In this document: piece by piece, positions 30,350 through 40,576 of the stretch
How positions within the stretch are numbered: the first letter of the stretch is position 1
Layout: each line of letters starts with the position of its first letter
Assembly (NCBI RefSeq): GCF_031880315.1
Contig: NZ_CP134771.1
Span: 1,922,001 to 1,986,000, forward strand
Length of the DNA stretch: 64,000 nucleotides
Direction of reading: 5' to 3'
From: Pseudomonas baltica
GTDB lineage: Bacteria > Pseudomonadota > Gammaproteobacteria > Pseudomonadales > Pseudomonadaceae
Notes under the pieces: model-generated
Database searches by the model: none
What the model saw: the letters and a program-made list of their open reading frames with translations, nothing else
Told to the model about the DNA's origin: nothing
Position numbers and translations under genes: made by a program

Positions 30350-31411
30350 TCAGGAACTGAACAGCTCCAGCTGTTCATGGGCGCCGCGCAGGTCGAGCAG
30401 GCGCACACCGATGCCCAGCAGACGCACCGGCTTGCCGCCGCGCGCGAATGCCTGAGTCAGCAACTGCTGATAGCTGTCGAGGTCGCGGCCGGCGCCCGCC
30501 TGCTCCAGGGTGGTCTGGGTGAAATCGTGGAACTTGACCTTGACGAAAGGCTTGCCGGGGCGATAGCTGCTGTCGATCCGCGCCATCCGCCCTTCGAGCG
30601 TTGCCATCAGCTCCGGCAGCTTGTCCAGGCAACTGGCCAAATCTGGCAAGTCCTTGTCGTAGGTGTTTTCCACACTCACTGACTGACGCCGGCTGTCGTT
30701 CTGCACCGGGCGCTCATCGATGCCCCACGCCAGACTATAAAGGCGTTCGCCGAAACTGCCGAACTCGCGCACCAGTTTGAGCTTGCTCCACTGCCGCAGA
30801 TCCAGGCAGCGCTCGATGCCTTGGCGTTGCAGCTTGTCAGCGGTGACCTTACCGACCCCGTGCAACTTGCTGACCGACAGGTCGGCGACAAAATCCTCGA
30901 CCTCCCCCGGGGTAATCACGAACAGTCCATCGGGCTTGCGCCAATCGCTGGCAATCTTGGCGAGAAACTTGTTCGGCGCCACCCCGGCCGACACGGTGAT
31001 ATGCAGGCGCTTGGAAACCTTGCGGCGAATATCCTGGGCGATACGCGTGGCGCTGCCGGCAAAATGGGCGCAATCGGACACGTCCAGATAGGCTTCATCC
31101 AGCGACAAGGGTTCGATGAGGTCGGTGTATTCGCGAAATATGGTGTGAATCTCGCGGGAGGCTTCTTTATAGGCATCCATGCGCGGCTTGACGATCAGCA
31201 GGTCCGCGCAGAGCTTGAGGGCATGTCGCGATGACATCGCTGAGCGCACACCGTAGGCACGCGCTTCGTAATTGCACGTAGCGATTACCCCCCGGCGCTC
31301 GGCTGAGCCGCCGACAGCCAACGGCTTGCCCGCCAATTGCGGGTCATCGCGCATTTCGATGGCGGCATAAAAACAGTCGCAATCGACGTGGATGATTTTG
31401 CGTTGGGTCAT
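30350..31411 (-). CDS. dinB: DNA polymerase IV
   Basis: A 353-residue Y-family translesion polymerase. Catalytic acids lie in IHVDCDCFYAAIEMRD and SLDEAYLDVS, with a helix-hairpin-helix motif KLHGVGKVTADKL and the little-finger domain to the C-terminus. The ATG at 31411 gives the usual length. In many bacteria dinB is SOS-induced, but no clear LexA box was identified here. Confidence 0.95.
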   Translation of the reverse strand: MTQRKIIHVDCDCFYAAIEMRDDPQLAGKPLAVGGSAERRGVIATCNYEARAYGVRSAMSSRHALKLCADLLIVKPRMDAYKEASREIHTIFREYTDLIEPLSLDEAYLDVSDCAHFAGSATRIAQDIRRKVSKRLHITVSAGVAPNKFLAKIASDWRKPDGLFVITPGEVEDFVADLSVSKLHGVGKVTADKLQRQGIERCLDLRQWSKLKLVREFGSFGERLYSLAWGIDERPVQNDSRRQSVSVENTYDKDLPDLASCLDKLPELMATLEGRMARIDSSYRPGKPFVKVKFHDFTQTTLEQAGAGRDLDSYQQLLTQAFARGGKPVRLLGIGVRLLDLRGAHEQLELFSS

Positions 31412-31647
31412 GGTCGAGTGGAGCTCTGCCCTGGAAAACCGTGTGAACTGGTATTTTGTACAGTATCGCATCGACAGCTGAATGCCGCATCTGTTGTGGG
31501 AAGATTCCTTGGTGAGCGGCCACCCAATTTATTTTATCAATCGAAAATAGTCCTTCGATAGGTCTCAAACCCCCGCCCCTGCTGCTCTGGAAGCCCTTCT
31601 TAGCTCGCTAAGCGATTGAACGAAAAGAATTTTCTGAAAATCATCGT

Positions 31648-31675
31648 TTGACAAGGCAGCGCGTCCCTGTAGAAT
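31648..31675 (+). promoter_or_regulatory. Promoter of the first tRNA-fMet
   Basis: TTGACA at 31648-31653 and TAGAAT at 31670-31675 are 16 bases apart, just upstream of the tRNA. Confidence 0.85.
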
Positions 31676-31687
31676 CAACTCCACAGA

Positions 31688-31764
<77 letters not shown>

Positions 31765-31772
31765 AACATCAA

Positions 31773-31803
31773 AGAAGGCCACTTGAAAAAGTGGCCTTTT
31801 TTG
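31773..31803 (+). terminator. Terminator of tRNA-fMet copy 1
   Basis: AAGGCCACTT and AAGTGGCCTT arms are followed by a T run. Confidence 0.9.
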
Positions 31804-31846
31804 TATCTGCCTCTTTTGTCTTTTTTCAGTTTTATCAAATAGATCC

Positions 31847-31874
31847 TTGACACGCAGTCGAGAATCTATAGAAT
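31847..31874 (+). promoter_or_regulatory. Promoter of the second tRNA-fMet
   Basis: TTGACA at 31847-31852 and TAGAAT at 31869-31874, again 16 bases apart. The spacer sequence differs from copy 1. Confidence 0.85.
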
Positions 31875-31887
31875 GCGCATCCACAGA

Positions 31888-31964
<77 letters not shown>

Positions 31965-31972
31965 AACGTCGA

Positions 31973-32003
31973 AGAAGGCCACTTGAGAGAGTGGCCTTTT
32001 TTG
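31973..32003 (+). terminator. Terminator of tRNA-fMet copy 2
   Basis: GGCCACTT and AGTGGCC arms with a T run, nearly the same as the first copy but with a changed loop. Confidence 0.9.
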
Positions 32004-32215
32004 TGCGCGCTAAAAAAACTGACATTTCAATCCCTTAGACTATCGTCAATGTCACCAGCGCTGGCCCAATCGTGAAACTTCCTCTAAAGCTTCGCACGGG
32101 TTCGCCGCTAAATGGTCGTACGGGTTAACATTGGAATTACACTTTTTTTTCAGATGGACAGGTAAAAAAGACTGGATTGGCTGAATCCCGTCGTCCAGCG
32201 TCCACGAGGTTTTTG

Positions 32216-34858
32216 ATGCGCCCCGACTCACAGGAAGTTGACACCAGCAGTGCTCCCGTCCACCCCGTAGATCCTCGACGCCTGCGCTGGCTGGAACTGC
32301 TGAGCCGCTATCGGCAGCCGATCGGGTTGACGGTGACGCTGTTGTTGTTCGGTATTGCGTTGATAGCGTGTTGGCATTTGTTGTTCGAGATGGATATATA
32401 CGCCCTGCACGACTCGGTGTTGAGCACGCCGCGCTCTTCGCTGGCAGGCGCGTTGGCCGCGACGGTGGTCGGCTTTATCGTGTTGCTGGGCTACGAATGG
32501 TCCGCGAGCCGATACGCCGGCGCCGATCTCAAACCGGCGACGCTGGCATTGGGCGGCTTCACCGCCTTCGCCATCGGTAACGCCATCGGCTTGTCGCTGC
32601 TGTCTGGTGGCTCCGTGCGCTACCGCCTTTATTCACGCAAAGGCATGGGCGCTACCGAAGTCGCGCGCATGACTCTGTTCGCCAGCCTTTCTCTGGGTTG
32701 TGCGCTGCCGCCACTGGCGGCCCTCGCGACGCTGAGCGATTTGCCCGCTGCTGCGACTGCCCTCGGGCTTTCGGAAGGCCTGCTTGGGAGCGTCGCCTGC
32801 GCCGTCCTGCTGTTGTTCGCCGCCTTGGCCATCGGCATCTACCGTCGGCGCCTGCCAGAACAACCCATCGCCAACAATCTGCTGGTCCGCGTCGGGCGCC
32901 GTACCTTGCGCTTGCCAACCCTGCGCCTGACCCTGCTGCAATTGGTGATCACCGCCCTCGACGTGGCAGCCGCCGCGACCGTGCTGTATTTGCTGTTGCC
33001 CGAAACACCGCCGTTCGGCGCCTTCCTGCTGGTGTACCTGCTGGCCCTGGCAGCTGGGGTGCTGAGCCACGTGCCCGGCGGCGTCGGGGTGTTCGAAGCC
33101 ATCTTGCTGGCCGCGTTCGCCGATCAGATAGGCGCGGCGCCCCTGGCAGCGGCCCTGTTGCTGTACCGCATCATCTATGTGGTACTGCCGTTGCTGGTCG
33201 CCTGCGTGATGCTGCTGATCAACGAAGGTCGACGCTTCTTCTTTGCCCAACAAGCCATTCGCGTGGCCTCCGGGCTGGCGGCGCCGGTGCTCGCACTGCT
33301 GGTGTTCCTGTCTGGCGTGGTGCTGCTGTTTTCTGGCGCAACCCCTGAAATCGACACCCGTCTGGAGCATATGGGCTTTCTCCTCCCCCATCGGCTTATC
33401 GACGCCTCGCACTTCGGCGCCAGCCTGATCGGCGTGCTCTGCCTACTGCTGGCTCAGGGCCTGCGTCGACGCCTGTCGGCGGCGTGGATGCTGACCACCA
33501 TTCTGCTGCTGGTCGGCGCGCTGTTGTCGCTGCTCAAGGGTTTCGATTGGGAGGAAGCGACCATGCTGACCCTCACCGCCGCCTTGCTGGCCGTGTTCCG
33601 CCGCTCCTTCTATCGCCCTAGCCGCTTGCTGGAGGTGCCGTTCTCGGGCGTGTGGCTGGTATCGAGTGCCTGCGTGGTGGCGTCTTCGATCTGGCTGCTG
33701 TTCTTCGCTTATCAGGACGTGCCCTACAACAACCAGTTGTGGTGGCAGTTCACCCTGGATGCCGATGCGCCCCGTGGCTTGCGCTCGGCTCTGGGCAGCG
33801 CGGTGCTGTTGATCATCGTCGCCCTGACCTGGCTGTTGCGCACGGCGCGGCCTACCATCCATTTGCCGACCCCGGAAGAACTCGAGCGCGCCGCCCGTAT
33901 CCTCGCGCATTCCAGCCAGCCGGACGGTGGCCTGGCCCTGACCGGTGACAAGGCACTGCTGTTCCACCCTAACGACAAGGCGTTCATCATGTACGCCCGG
34001 CGCGGTCGCAGCCTGGTGGCGCTCTATGATCCAATCGGCCCGACTCAGCCACGGGCAGAGATGATCTGGCAGTTCCGTGACCTGTGCGACCTGCACCACG
34101 CCCGGCCGGTGTTCTACCAGGTGCGCGCCGAGAACCTGCCCTTCTATATGGATATCGGCCTGACTGCCATCAAGCTCGGCGAAGAAGCCCGCGTCAACTT
34201 GCACACCTTCGACCTCGAAGCCAAGGGCAAGGAGATGAAGGACCTGCGCTACACCTGGAACCGCGGCACCCGCGACGGCCTGTCGCTGGAAGTCTACGAA
34301 CCTGGCACCGCTCCGCTGGATGAACTAAAAATCATCTCGGACGCCTGGTTATCAGGTAAGAATGTGCGCGAAAAAGGCTTCTCCCTAGGCCGGTTCAGCG
34401 CCGACTACCTCAAGCATTTCCGTATTGTCATCGTCCATTTCGAAGGCAAGCCGGTGGCCTTCGCCAACCTGCTCGAAACCGATCGCCGCGACCTGGCCAG
34501 CCTGGACCTGATGCGCGCGCATCCTGAGGCGCCGAAGCTCACCATGGAGTTCATGATGGTCGGCTTGATCCAGCACTACAAAGCCAAGGAATATGCGCGT
34601 TTCAGCCTGGGGATGGTGCCTTTGTCCGGCTTGCAAACGCGGCGTGGCGCCCCGCTGACCCAGCGTCTGGGTTCGATGGTGTTTCAACGCGGCGAGCAAC
34701 TGTATAACTTCCAGGGGCTGCGTCGCTTCAAAGACAAGTTCCAGCCTGACTGGGAACCTCGTTACATGGCCGTGCCCGCAGGACTCGATCCGATGGTGGC
34801 ATTGGCTGATACTGCCGCCCTGATCGCGGGCGGCTTGACTGGATTGGTGAAACGCTGA
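32216..34858 (+). CDS. mprF: Aminoacyl-phosphatidylglycerol synthase/flippase
   Basis: An 880-residue inner-membrane protein. The N-terminal part (about 25-530) contains about 14 membrane segments (flippase-type), and the C-terminal soluble domain (about 540-860, DUF2156) transfers an amino acid from tRNA to phosphatidylglycerol. Its length matches P. aeruginosa PA0920, which makes alanyl-phosphatidylglycerol. The ATG at 32216 lies five bases after GAGGT; an upstream TTG is less likely. It overlaps the next gene as ATGA. Confidence 0.93.
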   Translation: MRPDSQEVDTSSAPVHPVDPRRLRWLELLSRYRQPIGLTVTLLLFGIALIACWHLLFEMDIYALHDSVLSTPRSSLAGALAATVVGFIVLLGYEWSASRYAGADLKPATLALGGFTAFAIGNAIGLSLLSGGSVRYRLYSRKGMGATEVARMTLFASLSLGCALPPLAALATLSDLPAAATALGLSEGLLGSVACAVLLLFAALAIGIYRRRLPEQPIANNLLVRVGRRTLRLPTLRLTLLQLVITALDVAAAATVLYLLLPETPPFGAFLLVYLLALAAGVLSHVPGGVGVFEAILLAAFADQIGAAPLAAALLLYRIIYVVLPLLVACVMLLINEGRRFFFAQQAIRVASGLAAPVLALLVFLSGVVLLFSGATPEIDTRLEHMGFLLPHRLIDASHFGASLIGVLCLLLAQGLRRRLSAAWMLTTILLLVGALLSLLKGFDWEEATMLTLTAALLAVFRRSFYRPSRLLEVPFSGVWLVSSACVVASSIWLLFFAYQDVPYNNQLWWQFTLDADAPRGLRSALGSAVLLIIVALTWLLRTARPTIHLPTPEELERAARILAHSSQPDGGLALTGDKALLFHPNDKAFIMYARRGRSLVALYDPIGPTQPRAEMIWQFRDLCDLHHARPVFYQVRAENLPFYMDIGLTAIKLGEEARVNLHTFDLEAKGKEMKDLRYTWNRGTRDGLSLEVYEPGTAPLDELKIISDAWLSGKNVREKGFSLGRFSADYLKHFRIVIVHFEGKPVAFANLLETDRRDLASLDLMRAHPEAPKLTMEFMMVGLIQHYKAKEYARFSLGMVPLSGLQTRRGAPLTQRLGSMVFQRGEQLYNFQGLRRFKDKFQPDWEPRYMAVPAGLDPMVALADTAALIAGGLTGLVKR

Positions 34859-36207
34859 TGATTCGACGTTACGGGCGAGCAGTTCTCGTCACGCTGGTAG
34901 TATTGATCCTCGCGCTGGCGGGCGGTTACTGGCTCTGGAACCGCCCTGCCCCGGCGGCCCATGTGGAGCAAATCGCCCTGAGCGACGGCAGCAAGGCGGC
35001 ATTGGTGACCCCGGGCACGCGCATCAAGTCGCGAGTGGCACTGGCGGTTCCAGCCGAGCAAATGCTCAATGACAACCAGTTGCTGGACCTGAGCCAGTCC
35101 GGCTCGGCGCAGATCCTCCAGATCGTCCTGCCCAAGGACGATTGCACTCTGCAGGCCCAGGCATTGCAAGCCGGCCTGAAGAAGCTCGATGGCGCACCTG
35201 ACGTGGTCAGCGGCATCGGCCCTGGTGCGACCCTGGCGTGGCAATGGCTGGCCAGCCAGAACAACGACAAGGCCCAGGCCATCTCGGTGGACTTCACCAT
35301 CGAGCATGCCGAGGAACCGGACCCGGACGCGCCGAAGCCAGCCGTGCCGCCGCCGCCCTTCGAGCCCAAATGCAAGACGCCACTGATCAAGTCCGCACCC
35401 CACGGCAAATGGACCGTGGCCTGGAATGACAACCCGGACGACGTCGCCGCAGCCTTCGTGCGCGACCAGCCCAACGCTCAGACCAGCATCAGTGACTACG
35501 ATGTAAACCTGCCACAGGTGATGAAGAATTCGCTGGCTGACGTCCTGGTCGGGCAATCCGCTGGTCAGTTGAAGATTCCAGTGGTGGAGGTGCCTGCGGG
35601 GCAATCCTCCGACACCGTGACGCTGTTCCTGTCCGGTGACGGTGGCTGGCGCGATCTGGACCGCGACGTAGCAGGCGAAATGGCCAAGCTCGGCTACCCG
35701 GTGGTGGGTATCGACACGCTGCGCTACTACTGGCAGCACAAGAGCCCGGAGGAAACCGCCTACGACCTCGCTCAGCTGATGCACTTCTACCGTCAGAAAT
35801 GGGGCACCAAGCGTTTCATCCTGGCCGGCTATTCATTTGGCGCCGACGTGTTGCCAGCGGTCTACAATCGCCTGCTGCCCGAAGACCAGAGCCACATCGA
35901 TGGCGTGATCCTGCTGGCCTTCGCCCGTAGCGGCAGCTTCGAGATCGCAGTCGAAGGTTGGCTCGGCGCTGCTGGCAAGGAGGCACCTACCGGGCCGGAA
36001 ATGGCCAAGCTGCCTGCTGCCAAGGTGCTCTGTGTGTACGGCAAGGAAGAGGCAGACGAGACCGGCTGCACCGAGGCCACCGCCCCGGGTACCAAGCTGG
36101 AGCTGCCTGGCGGTCATCACTTCGACGAGAACTACCCGGCACTGGCCAAGCGCCTGACGGATGCGATCGACAAGTTCCAGGGTAAGGAAGACACTGCTCA
36201 GAAGTGA
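34858..36207 (+). CDS. AcvB/VirJ-family alpha/beta hydrolase (probable aminoacyl-PG hydrolase)
   Basis: A 449-residue exported protein. An N-terminal hydrophobic segment (about 8-26) leads to the periplasm, and the C-terminal VirJ-type hydrolase domain has the nucleophile Ser326 in GYSFGAD. The order mprF then this gene is that of PA0920-PA0919, where the second protein hydrolyses alanyl-phosphatidylglycerol. The four-base ATGA overlap indicates coupled translation, so synthesis and turnover of the lipid are likely balanced. Confidence 0.88.
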   Translation: MIRRYGRAVLVTLVVLILALAGGYWLWNRPAPAAHVEQIALSDGSKAALVTPGTRIKSRVALAVPAEQMLNDNQLLDLSQSGSAQILQIVLPKDDCTLQAQALQAGLKKLDGAPDVVSGIGPGATLAWQWLASQNNDKAQAISVDFTIEHAEEPDPDAPKPAVPPPPFEPKCKTPLIKSAPHGKWTVAWNDNPDDVAAAFVRDQPNAQTSISDYDVNLPQVMKNSLADVLVGQSAGQLKIPVVEVPAGQSSDTVTLFLSGDGGWRDLDRDVAGEMAKLGYPVVGIDTLRYYWQHKSPEETAYDLAQLMHFYRQKWGTKRFILAGYSFGADVLPAVYNRLLPEDQSHIDGVILLAFARSGSFEIAVEGWLGAAGKEAPTGPEMAKLPAAKVLCVYGKEEADETGCTEATAPGTKLELPGGHHFDENYPALAKRLTDAIDKFQGKEDTAQK

Positions 36208-36223
36208 TTTTTCGGTGGTGATG

Positions 36224-36259
36224 AATAGCCCGAGTTCTTTATGAATTCGGGCTTTTTTG
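36224..36259 (+). terminator. Terminator of the mprF operon
   Basis: AGCCCGA and TCGGGCT arms with a TTTTTT tract, 17 bases after the stop codon. Confidence 0.85.
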
Positions 36260-36290
36260 TTGGTGGTGAGGGGGCTGGGGATTGGGGTGC

Positions 36291-36508
36291 GGCTCTGCTT
36301 GCGCTCCAGCCTGGGCGGCGCCCCACATTGGCCCCTCGCTGACGCTCGGGGTTCCCGCGTTCCGGCTTCTGAATCGGTGGCACGCCGCGAATCGCCCTCC
36401 ATGGCTCAACGCGGCTTCCCCGGCATCCATGCCGGGGAGCCACCGATTCAGAAGCCTCCACGCGGCCTGCTGGAGGGGCGCCGCCCAGGCTGAAGCGCAA
36501 GCAGAGCC
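36291..36508 (-). repeat. Long palindromic element A (inverted partner of element B)
   Basis: The outer arms 36291-36324 and 36475-36508 pair over 34 bases with one mismatch. The inner arms 36364-36381 and 36439-36456 pair perfectly over 18 bases. A further hairpin lies at 36418-36437. Read on the minus strand it has the conserved TCCAGCAGGCCGCG, CCGGCATGGATGCCGG and GGCCAATG blocks found in elements B and C. Overlapping open frames on both strands are products of the palindrome, not genes. Confidence 0.9.
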
Positions 36509-36573
36509 CGTCGGAAGTCGAGGCGCCACCGCTAACGCTTTTAAAAGCTCGATAACGCCGCAAGTATCACTGT

Positions 36574-36795
36574 TCTGCTTTCGAGTCGGCCTTGGGGTTG
36601 CGGCCCCCTTCCAGCAGGCCGCGCTTCGACGTGCTGGCGAGGGGATAGCCGGCATGGATGCCGGCTAAGCCCCGTTGGGCCACGGAAGGCCCATCGGGGC
36701 GTGCCCCTCGCCAGTGCGTCGAAGTGCGGGAACCCTGAGCCAAAGCGAAGGGCCAATGGCGGGGGCCGCGACCCCAAGGCCGGCTCGAAAGCAGA
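36574..36795 (+). repeat. Long palindromic element B
   Basis: The outer arms 36574-36608 and 36761-36795 pair over 35 bases with two mismatches. The inner arms 36624-36644 and 36704-36724 pair over 21 bases with two mismatches. Hairpins at 36647-36666 and 36670-36699 fill the core. Loop sequences match element C at 56.9 kb, while the inner stems are different. It is 65 bases from element A and in the opposite orientation. Confidence 0.9.
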
Positions 36796-36833
36796 ACCAC
36801 CCCGATCCAAAGTGCTCCGCCAACGACCGATCA

Positions 36834-36850
36834 ACCAAAAGCCGACCTGC
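36834..36850. repeat. Sequence repeated, inverted, before element D
   Basis: ACCAAAAGCCGACCTGC is the reverse complement, with one mismatch, of GCAGGTTGGCTTTTGGT at 56712-56728. It could mark an outer edge of the repeated unit. Confidence 0.5.
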
Positions 36851-36880
36851 GAAATGCCCTCAAACCCGCACCAGCAACCA

Positions 36881-38779
36881 TCACATCTCTACCTGGGTCC
36901 CCAACTCGATCACACGATTAAGCGGCAGATTGAAGAAGCGCAAATTACCATTGGCGTTCTTCAACATGAACGCAAACAACGCCTCGCGCCATCTAGCCAT
37001 GCCAACGATCTTCGAAGCGATCACCGTCTCGCGACTCAGGAAGTAGGTCGTACGCATAGGGCTGAAATCCAGCTCATCCAGATGACACAGGGCCAGCGCG
37101 CCAGGCACATCGGTCTCGTCCATGAAGCCGAAATGCAGGATCACCCGGAAAAAGCCTTCGCCGTAGCTTTCCACCTCGACCCGGCGCTCGGCACTGACCC
37201 GCGGCGTGTCTTCGTTGAGTACCGTCAGCAGTACCACTTGCTCGTGCAACACCTGGTTATGCAGCAAATTATGCAGCAGCGCATGGGGCACCGCGTCGGA
37301 GCGTGCAGTCAGGAACACCGCGGTGCCCTGCACTCGGTGCGGCGGTTGCACGCGGATACTGCCGATAAAGATCGGTAGTGGCAGCGCGCCCTCGTCGAGG
37401 CGCTCGACCAGCAGCTGTTTGCCGCGCTTCCAAGTGGTCATGAGGATGAACAGCACGGTGCCGGCCAGTACCGGGAAGGCGCCGCCTTGGACGATCTTCG
37501 GCACGTTGGCGGCGAAAAACAGGCCATCCACCAGCAAAAAGCCGATCAACACCGGCACCGCCAGCAACGGTGGCCATTTCCACAGCAGCAACATGACCGC
37601 CGAGACCAGAATCGTGGTCATCAGCATGGTCCCGGTGACTGCAACGCCGTACGCCGAGGCCAGCGCACCGGAGGACTCGAAGCCCACCACCAGCAGGATC
37701 ACACCGACCATCAGCGACCAATTGACCGCACCAATGTAGATCTGCCCCTCTTCTGCGCTCGAGGTGTGCTGAATGTACATGCGCGGGATATAGCCGAGCT
37801 GGATGGCCTGGCGCGTGAGCGAGAAGGCACCGGAAATCACCGCCTGGGAGGCGATGACTGTGGCCAGGGTCGACAGCGCCACCAAGGGAATCAATGCCCA
37901 GCTAGGTGCCAGCAGGTAGAAGGGGTTGCGTGCCGTCTCCGGATCGGACAGCAGCAAACCGCCCTGGCCGAAGTAGTTAAGCACCAGCGCCGGCAGCACC
38001 AGGATGAACCAGGCACGGGCGATCGGCTGGCGGCCGAAGTGGCCCATGTCGGCGTACAGCGCCTCGGCACCGGTCAATGCCAGTACCACGGCGCCAAGAA
38101 TCGCCACGCCCATGCCAGGGTGGACCACGAAGAAGCGCACCGCCCACATCGGGTTGAGCGCCTTGATCACCTCGGGGTTCTGCACGATGCCATACAGGCC
38201 CAGCGCGCCCAGCACCAGAAACCACAGCACCATGACCGGGCCGAACAGCTTGCCGATACGCGCCGTACCACGGCTCTGGATCAGGAACAGCGCCACCAGC
38301 ACCACCAGCGACAAGGGCACGACCCAATGCTCGATGCCATCGAAGGCCAGTTCCAGGCCCTCGATCGCCGAGAGCACCGACACGGCCGGGGTAATCATGC
38401 TGTCGCCATAGAACAGCGCCGCGCCCACCAGCCCGCACACCACCAGCAATGCCCGCAGGCGCCGGTGGTTGGCGGCGGCACGGGAGGCCAGCGCCGTCAG
38501 CGCCATGATCCCGCCCTCGCCCTGGTTGTCGGCGCGCAACACGAACAGCATGTATTTGATCGAGACCACCCAGATGAGCGACCAGAAGATCAGCGACAGG
38601 ATGCCCAACACGCCATCATGGTTGACGGGAACCCCGTAACCTCCGGAAAACACCTCACGCAGGGTGTACAACGGGCTGGTACCAATGTCGCCATAGACCA
38701 CGCCCACGGCCGCCACCAACATACCCACCGCACCGGGGCGAGAATGCCCGGTGCCCGCCTGACTGTTTGCCTGAACCAT
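36881..38779 (-). CDS. kup: Kup-family low-affinity potassium transporter
   Basis: A 632-residue inner-membrane K+/H+ symporter. The conserved [12 protein letters not shown] lies in the first of about twelve membrane helices, and a hydrophilic C-terminal tail of about 170 residues follows. The ATG at 38779 is preceded by AGGAG; the longer frame upstream overlaps the control region. It is convergent with mprF-acvB and divergent from rimO. Confidence 0.95.
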   Translation of the reverse strand: MVQANSQAGTGHSRPGAVGMLVAAVGVVYGDIGTSPLYTLREVFSGGYGVPVNHDGVLGILSLIFWSLIWVVSIKYMLFVLRADNQGEGGIMALTALASRAAANHRRLRALLVVCGLVGAALFYGDSMITPAVSVLSAIEGLELAFDGIEHWVVPLSLVVLVALFLIQSRGTARIGKLFGPVMVLWFLVLGALGLYGIVQNPEVIKALNPMWAVRFFVVHPGMGVAILGAVVLALTGAEALYADMGHFGRQPIARAWFILVLPALVLNYFGQGGLLLSDPETARNPFYLLAPSWALIPLVALSTLATVIASQAVISGAFSLTRQAIQLGYIPRMYIQHTSSAEEGQIYIGAVNWSLMVGVILLVVGFESSGALASAYGVAVTGTMLMTTILVSAVMLLLWKWPPLLAVPVLIGFLLVDGLFFAANVPKIVQGGAFPVLAGTVLFILMTTWKRGKQLLVERLDEGALPLPIFIGSIRVQPPHRVQGTAVFLTARSDAVPHALLHNLLHNQVLHEQVVLLTVLNEDTPRVSAERRVEVESYGEGFFRVILHFGFMDETDVPGALALCHLDELDFSPMRTTYFLSRETVIASKIVGMARWREALFAFMLKNANGNLRFFNLPLNRVIELGTQVEM

Positions 38780-39059
38780 CAACCACTCCTGAAACCTGTA
38801 CCTGGGCCCGCGAAAACTTTGAGGATCGGCGCACTTTTGTGCGCATCGGGTCCCGATTCTTAGCTGCTCATCACCGCGTGACCGAGCACAACGCCGCGAA
38901 GCATAGCGCAGCACTCGTCGCATTTCCCTCTATAAAGCTGGTCAAGCGCCTTGGCCATGGATAGAATTGCGCACTTTTTGATCAAGAGGCGTCTACAGCG
39001 CCCGCCTGGCCGCTTGCGTGTGGCCGTTCAGATATCAAGATTCAATACCGAGGTTAGCC
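38780..39059. promoter_or_regulatory. Divergent control region of kup and rimO
   Basis: These 280 bases lie between divergent starts and must hold both promoters. No repeat, RNA gene or clear operator was recognised. Confidence 0.4.
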
Positions 39060-40397
39060 ATGTCCACCGTCCCTTCGTCAGCCGCCCCCAAGGTCGGTTT
39101 CGTTTCTCTGGGTTGCCCCAAGGCCCTGGTAGATTCCGAGCGCATCCTGACTCAACTGCGCATGGAAGGCTACGAAGTGGTGGCGACCTATCAGGACGCC
39201 GATGTGGTAGTGGTCAACACCTGCGGTTTCATTGACAGCGCCAAGGCTGAATCGTTGGAAGTGATCGGCGAAGCCCTGGCCGAAAACGGCCGTGTGATCG
39301 TCACCGGCTGCATGGGCGTGGAAGAAAGCGCCATTCGCAATGTGCACCCCAGCGTATTGTCGGTGACCGGCCCTCAGCAGTACGAGCAGGTCGTCAATGC
39401 CGTGCACGACGTCGTTCCGCCGCGCCAGGATCACAACCCGCTGATCGATTTGGTGCCCCCGCAAGGCATCAAGCTGACCCCGCGTCATTACGCCTACCTG
39501 AAGATTTCCGAAGGCTGCAACCATAGCTGCAGCTTCTGCATCATCCCGTCGATGCGCGGCAAACTGGTGAGCCGCCCGGTGGGCGACGTGCTGAGCGAGG
39601 CCGAGCGCCTGGTCAAAGCAGGCGTCAAGGAGCTGCTGGTGATCTCCCAGGACACTAGCGCCTACGGCGTGGACGTCAAGTACAAGACCGACTTCTGGAA
39701 TGGCCAGCCGGTCAAGACCCGCATGCTCGAGCTGTGCCAGGCACTCAGCAGCCTGGGCGTGTGGGTGCGCCTGCACTACGTCTATCCGTACCCCAACGTC
39801 GATGACGTGATTCCGCTGATGGCCGCCGGCAAGATCCTGCCGTATCTGGACATCCCGTTTCAGCACGCCAGCCCCAAAGTGCTCAAGCTGATGAAACGCC
39901 CGGCCTTCGAAGACAAGACCCTGGCGCGCATCAAGAACTGGCGCGAGCAGTGCCCGGATCTGGTCATCCGTTCGACCTTCATCGTTGGTTTCCCGGGCGA
40001 GACCGAAGAAGACTTCCAGTACCTGCTCGACTGGCTAACCGAAGCACAGCTCGACCGCGTCGGCTGCTTCCAGTACTCGCCGGTCGAAGGCGCGCCGGCC
40101 AACCTGCTGGACGCGGCCGTAGTGCCTGACGACGTCAAGCAGGATCGCTGGGACCGCTTCATGGCGCACCAGCAAGCCATCAGCGCGGCACGCCTGCAGA
40201 TGAAGATCGGCAAGGAAATCGAAGTGCTGATCGATGAAGTCGACGAGCAAGGCGCAGTCGGCCGCTGCTTCTTCGACGCCCCGGAAATCGACGGCAACGT
40301 GTTCATCGAAAGCGATGGCAGCATCAAGCCTGGCGACAAGATCTGGTGTCGGGTGACCGATGCCGATGAATATGATCTGTGGGCTACTCCACTGTAA
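39060..40397 (+). CDS. rimO: Ribosomal protein S12 methylthiotransferase RimO
   Basis: A 445-residue radical SAM methylthiotransferase that modifies Asp89 of ribosomal protein S12. The N-terminal domain has cluster cysteines Cys19, Cys55 and Cys84, the radical SAM site has Cys153, Cys157 and Cys160 (CNHSCSFC), and a TRAM domain ends the protein. The ATG at 39060 is chosen over a frame starting at 39018. Confidence 0.96.
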   Translation: MSTVPSSAAPKVGFVSLGCPKALVDSERILTQLRMEGYEVVATYQDADVVVVNTCGFIDSAKAESLEVIGEALAENGRVIVTGCMGVEESAIRNVHPSVLSVTGPQQYEQVVNAVHDVVPPRQDHNPLIDLVPPQGIKLTPRHYAYLKISEGCNHSCSFCIIPSMRGKLVSRPVGDVLSEAERLVKAGVKELLVISQDTSAYGVDVKYKTDFWNGQPVKTRMLELCQALSSLGVWVRLHYVYPYPNVDDVIPLMAAGKILPYLDIPFQHASPKVLKLMKRPAFEDKTLARIKNWREQCPDLVIRSTFIVGFPGETEEDFQYLLDWLTEAQLDRVGCFQYSPVEGAPANLLDAAVVPDDVKQDRWDRFMAHQQAISAARLQMKIGKEIEVLIDEVDEQGAVGRCFFDAPEIDGNVFIESDGSIKPGDKIWCRVTDADEYDLWATPL

Positions 40398-40420
40398 TCA
40401 TCGCCAATCATACTGGCCTC

Positions 40421-40498
40421 TTCGCGAGCAAGCTTTGCTCCCACCGGGTTGTTCTCCCTACCGGAGTTCACCCAGTGAGCACAAAGCTTGCTCGCGAA
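40421..40498. repeat. REP doublet after rimO
   Basis: TTCGCGAGCAAGCTTTG and its inverse, CAAAGCTTGCTCGCGAA, are about 45 bases apart. This is the 'CGCGAGCAAGC' REP type. Confidence 0.85.
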
Positions 40499-40576
40499 GA
40501 CGGTAGTGGCGATGACAAAAATCCTTCCTGCCCACTATAGTTACCCATGGACTGCCCCGTCATGGAGACTGCCGCA

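Noticed and set aside
36198..36834. Several overlapping open frames in both strands of the first palindromic island
   Set aside because: They follow the palindrome on both strands, are Pro/Arg/Ala-rich without domains, and change when the stems change. They are better explained by the repeat structure.
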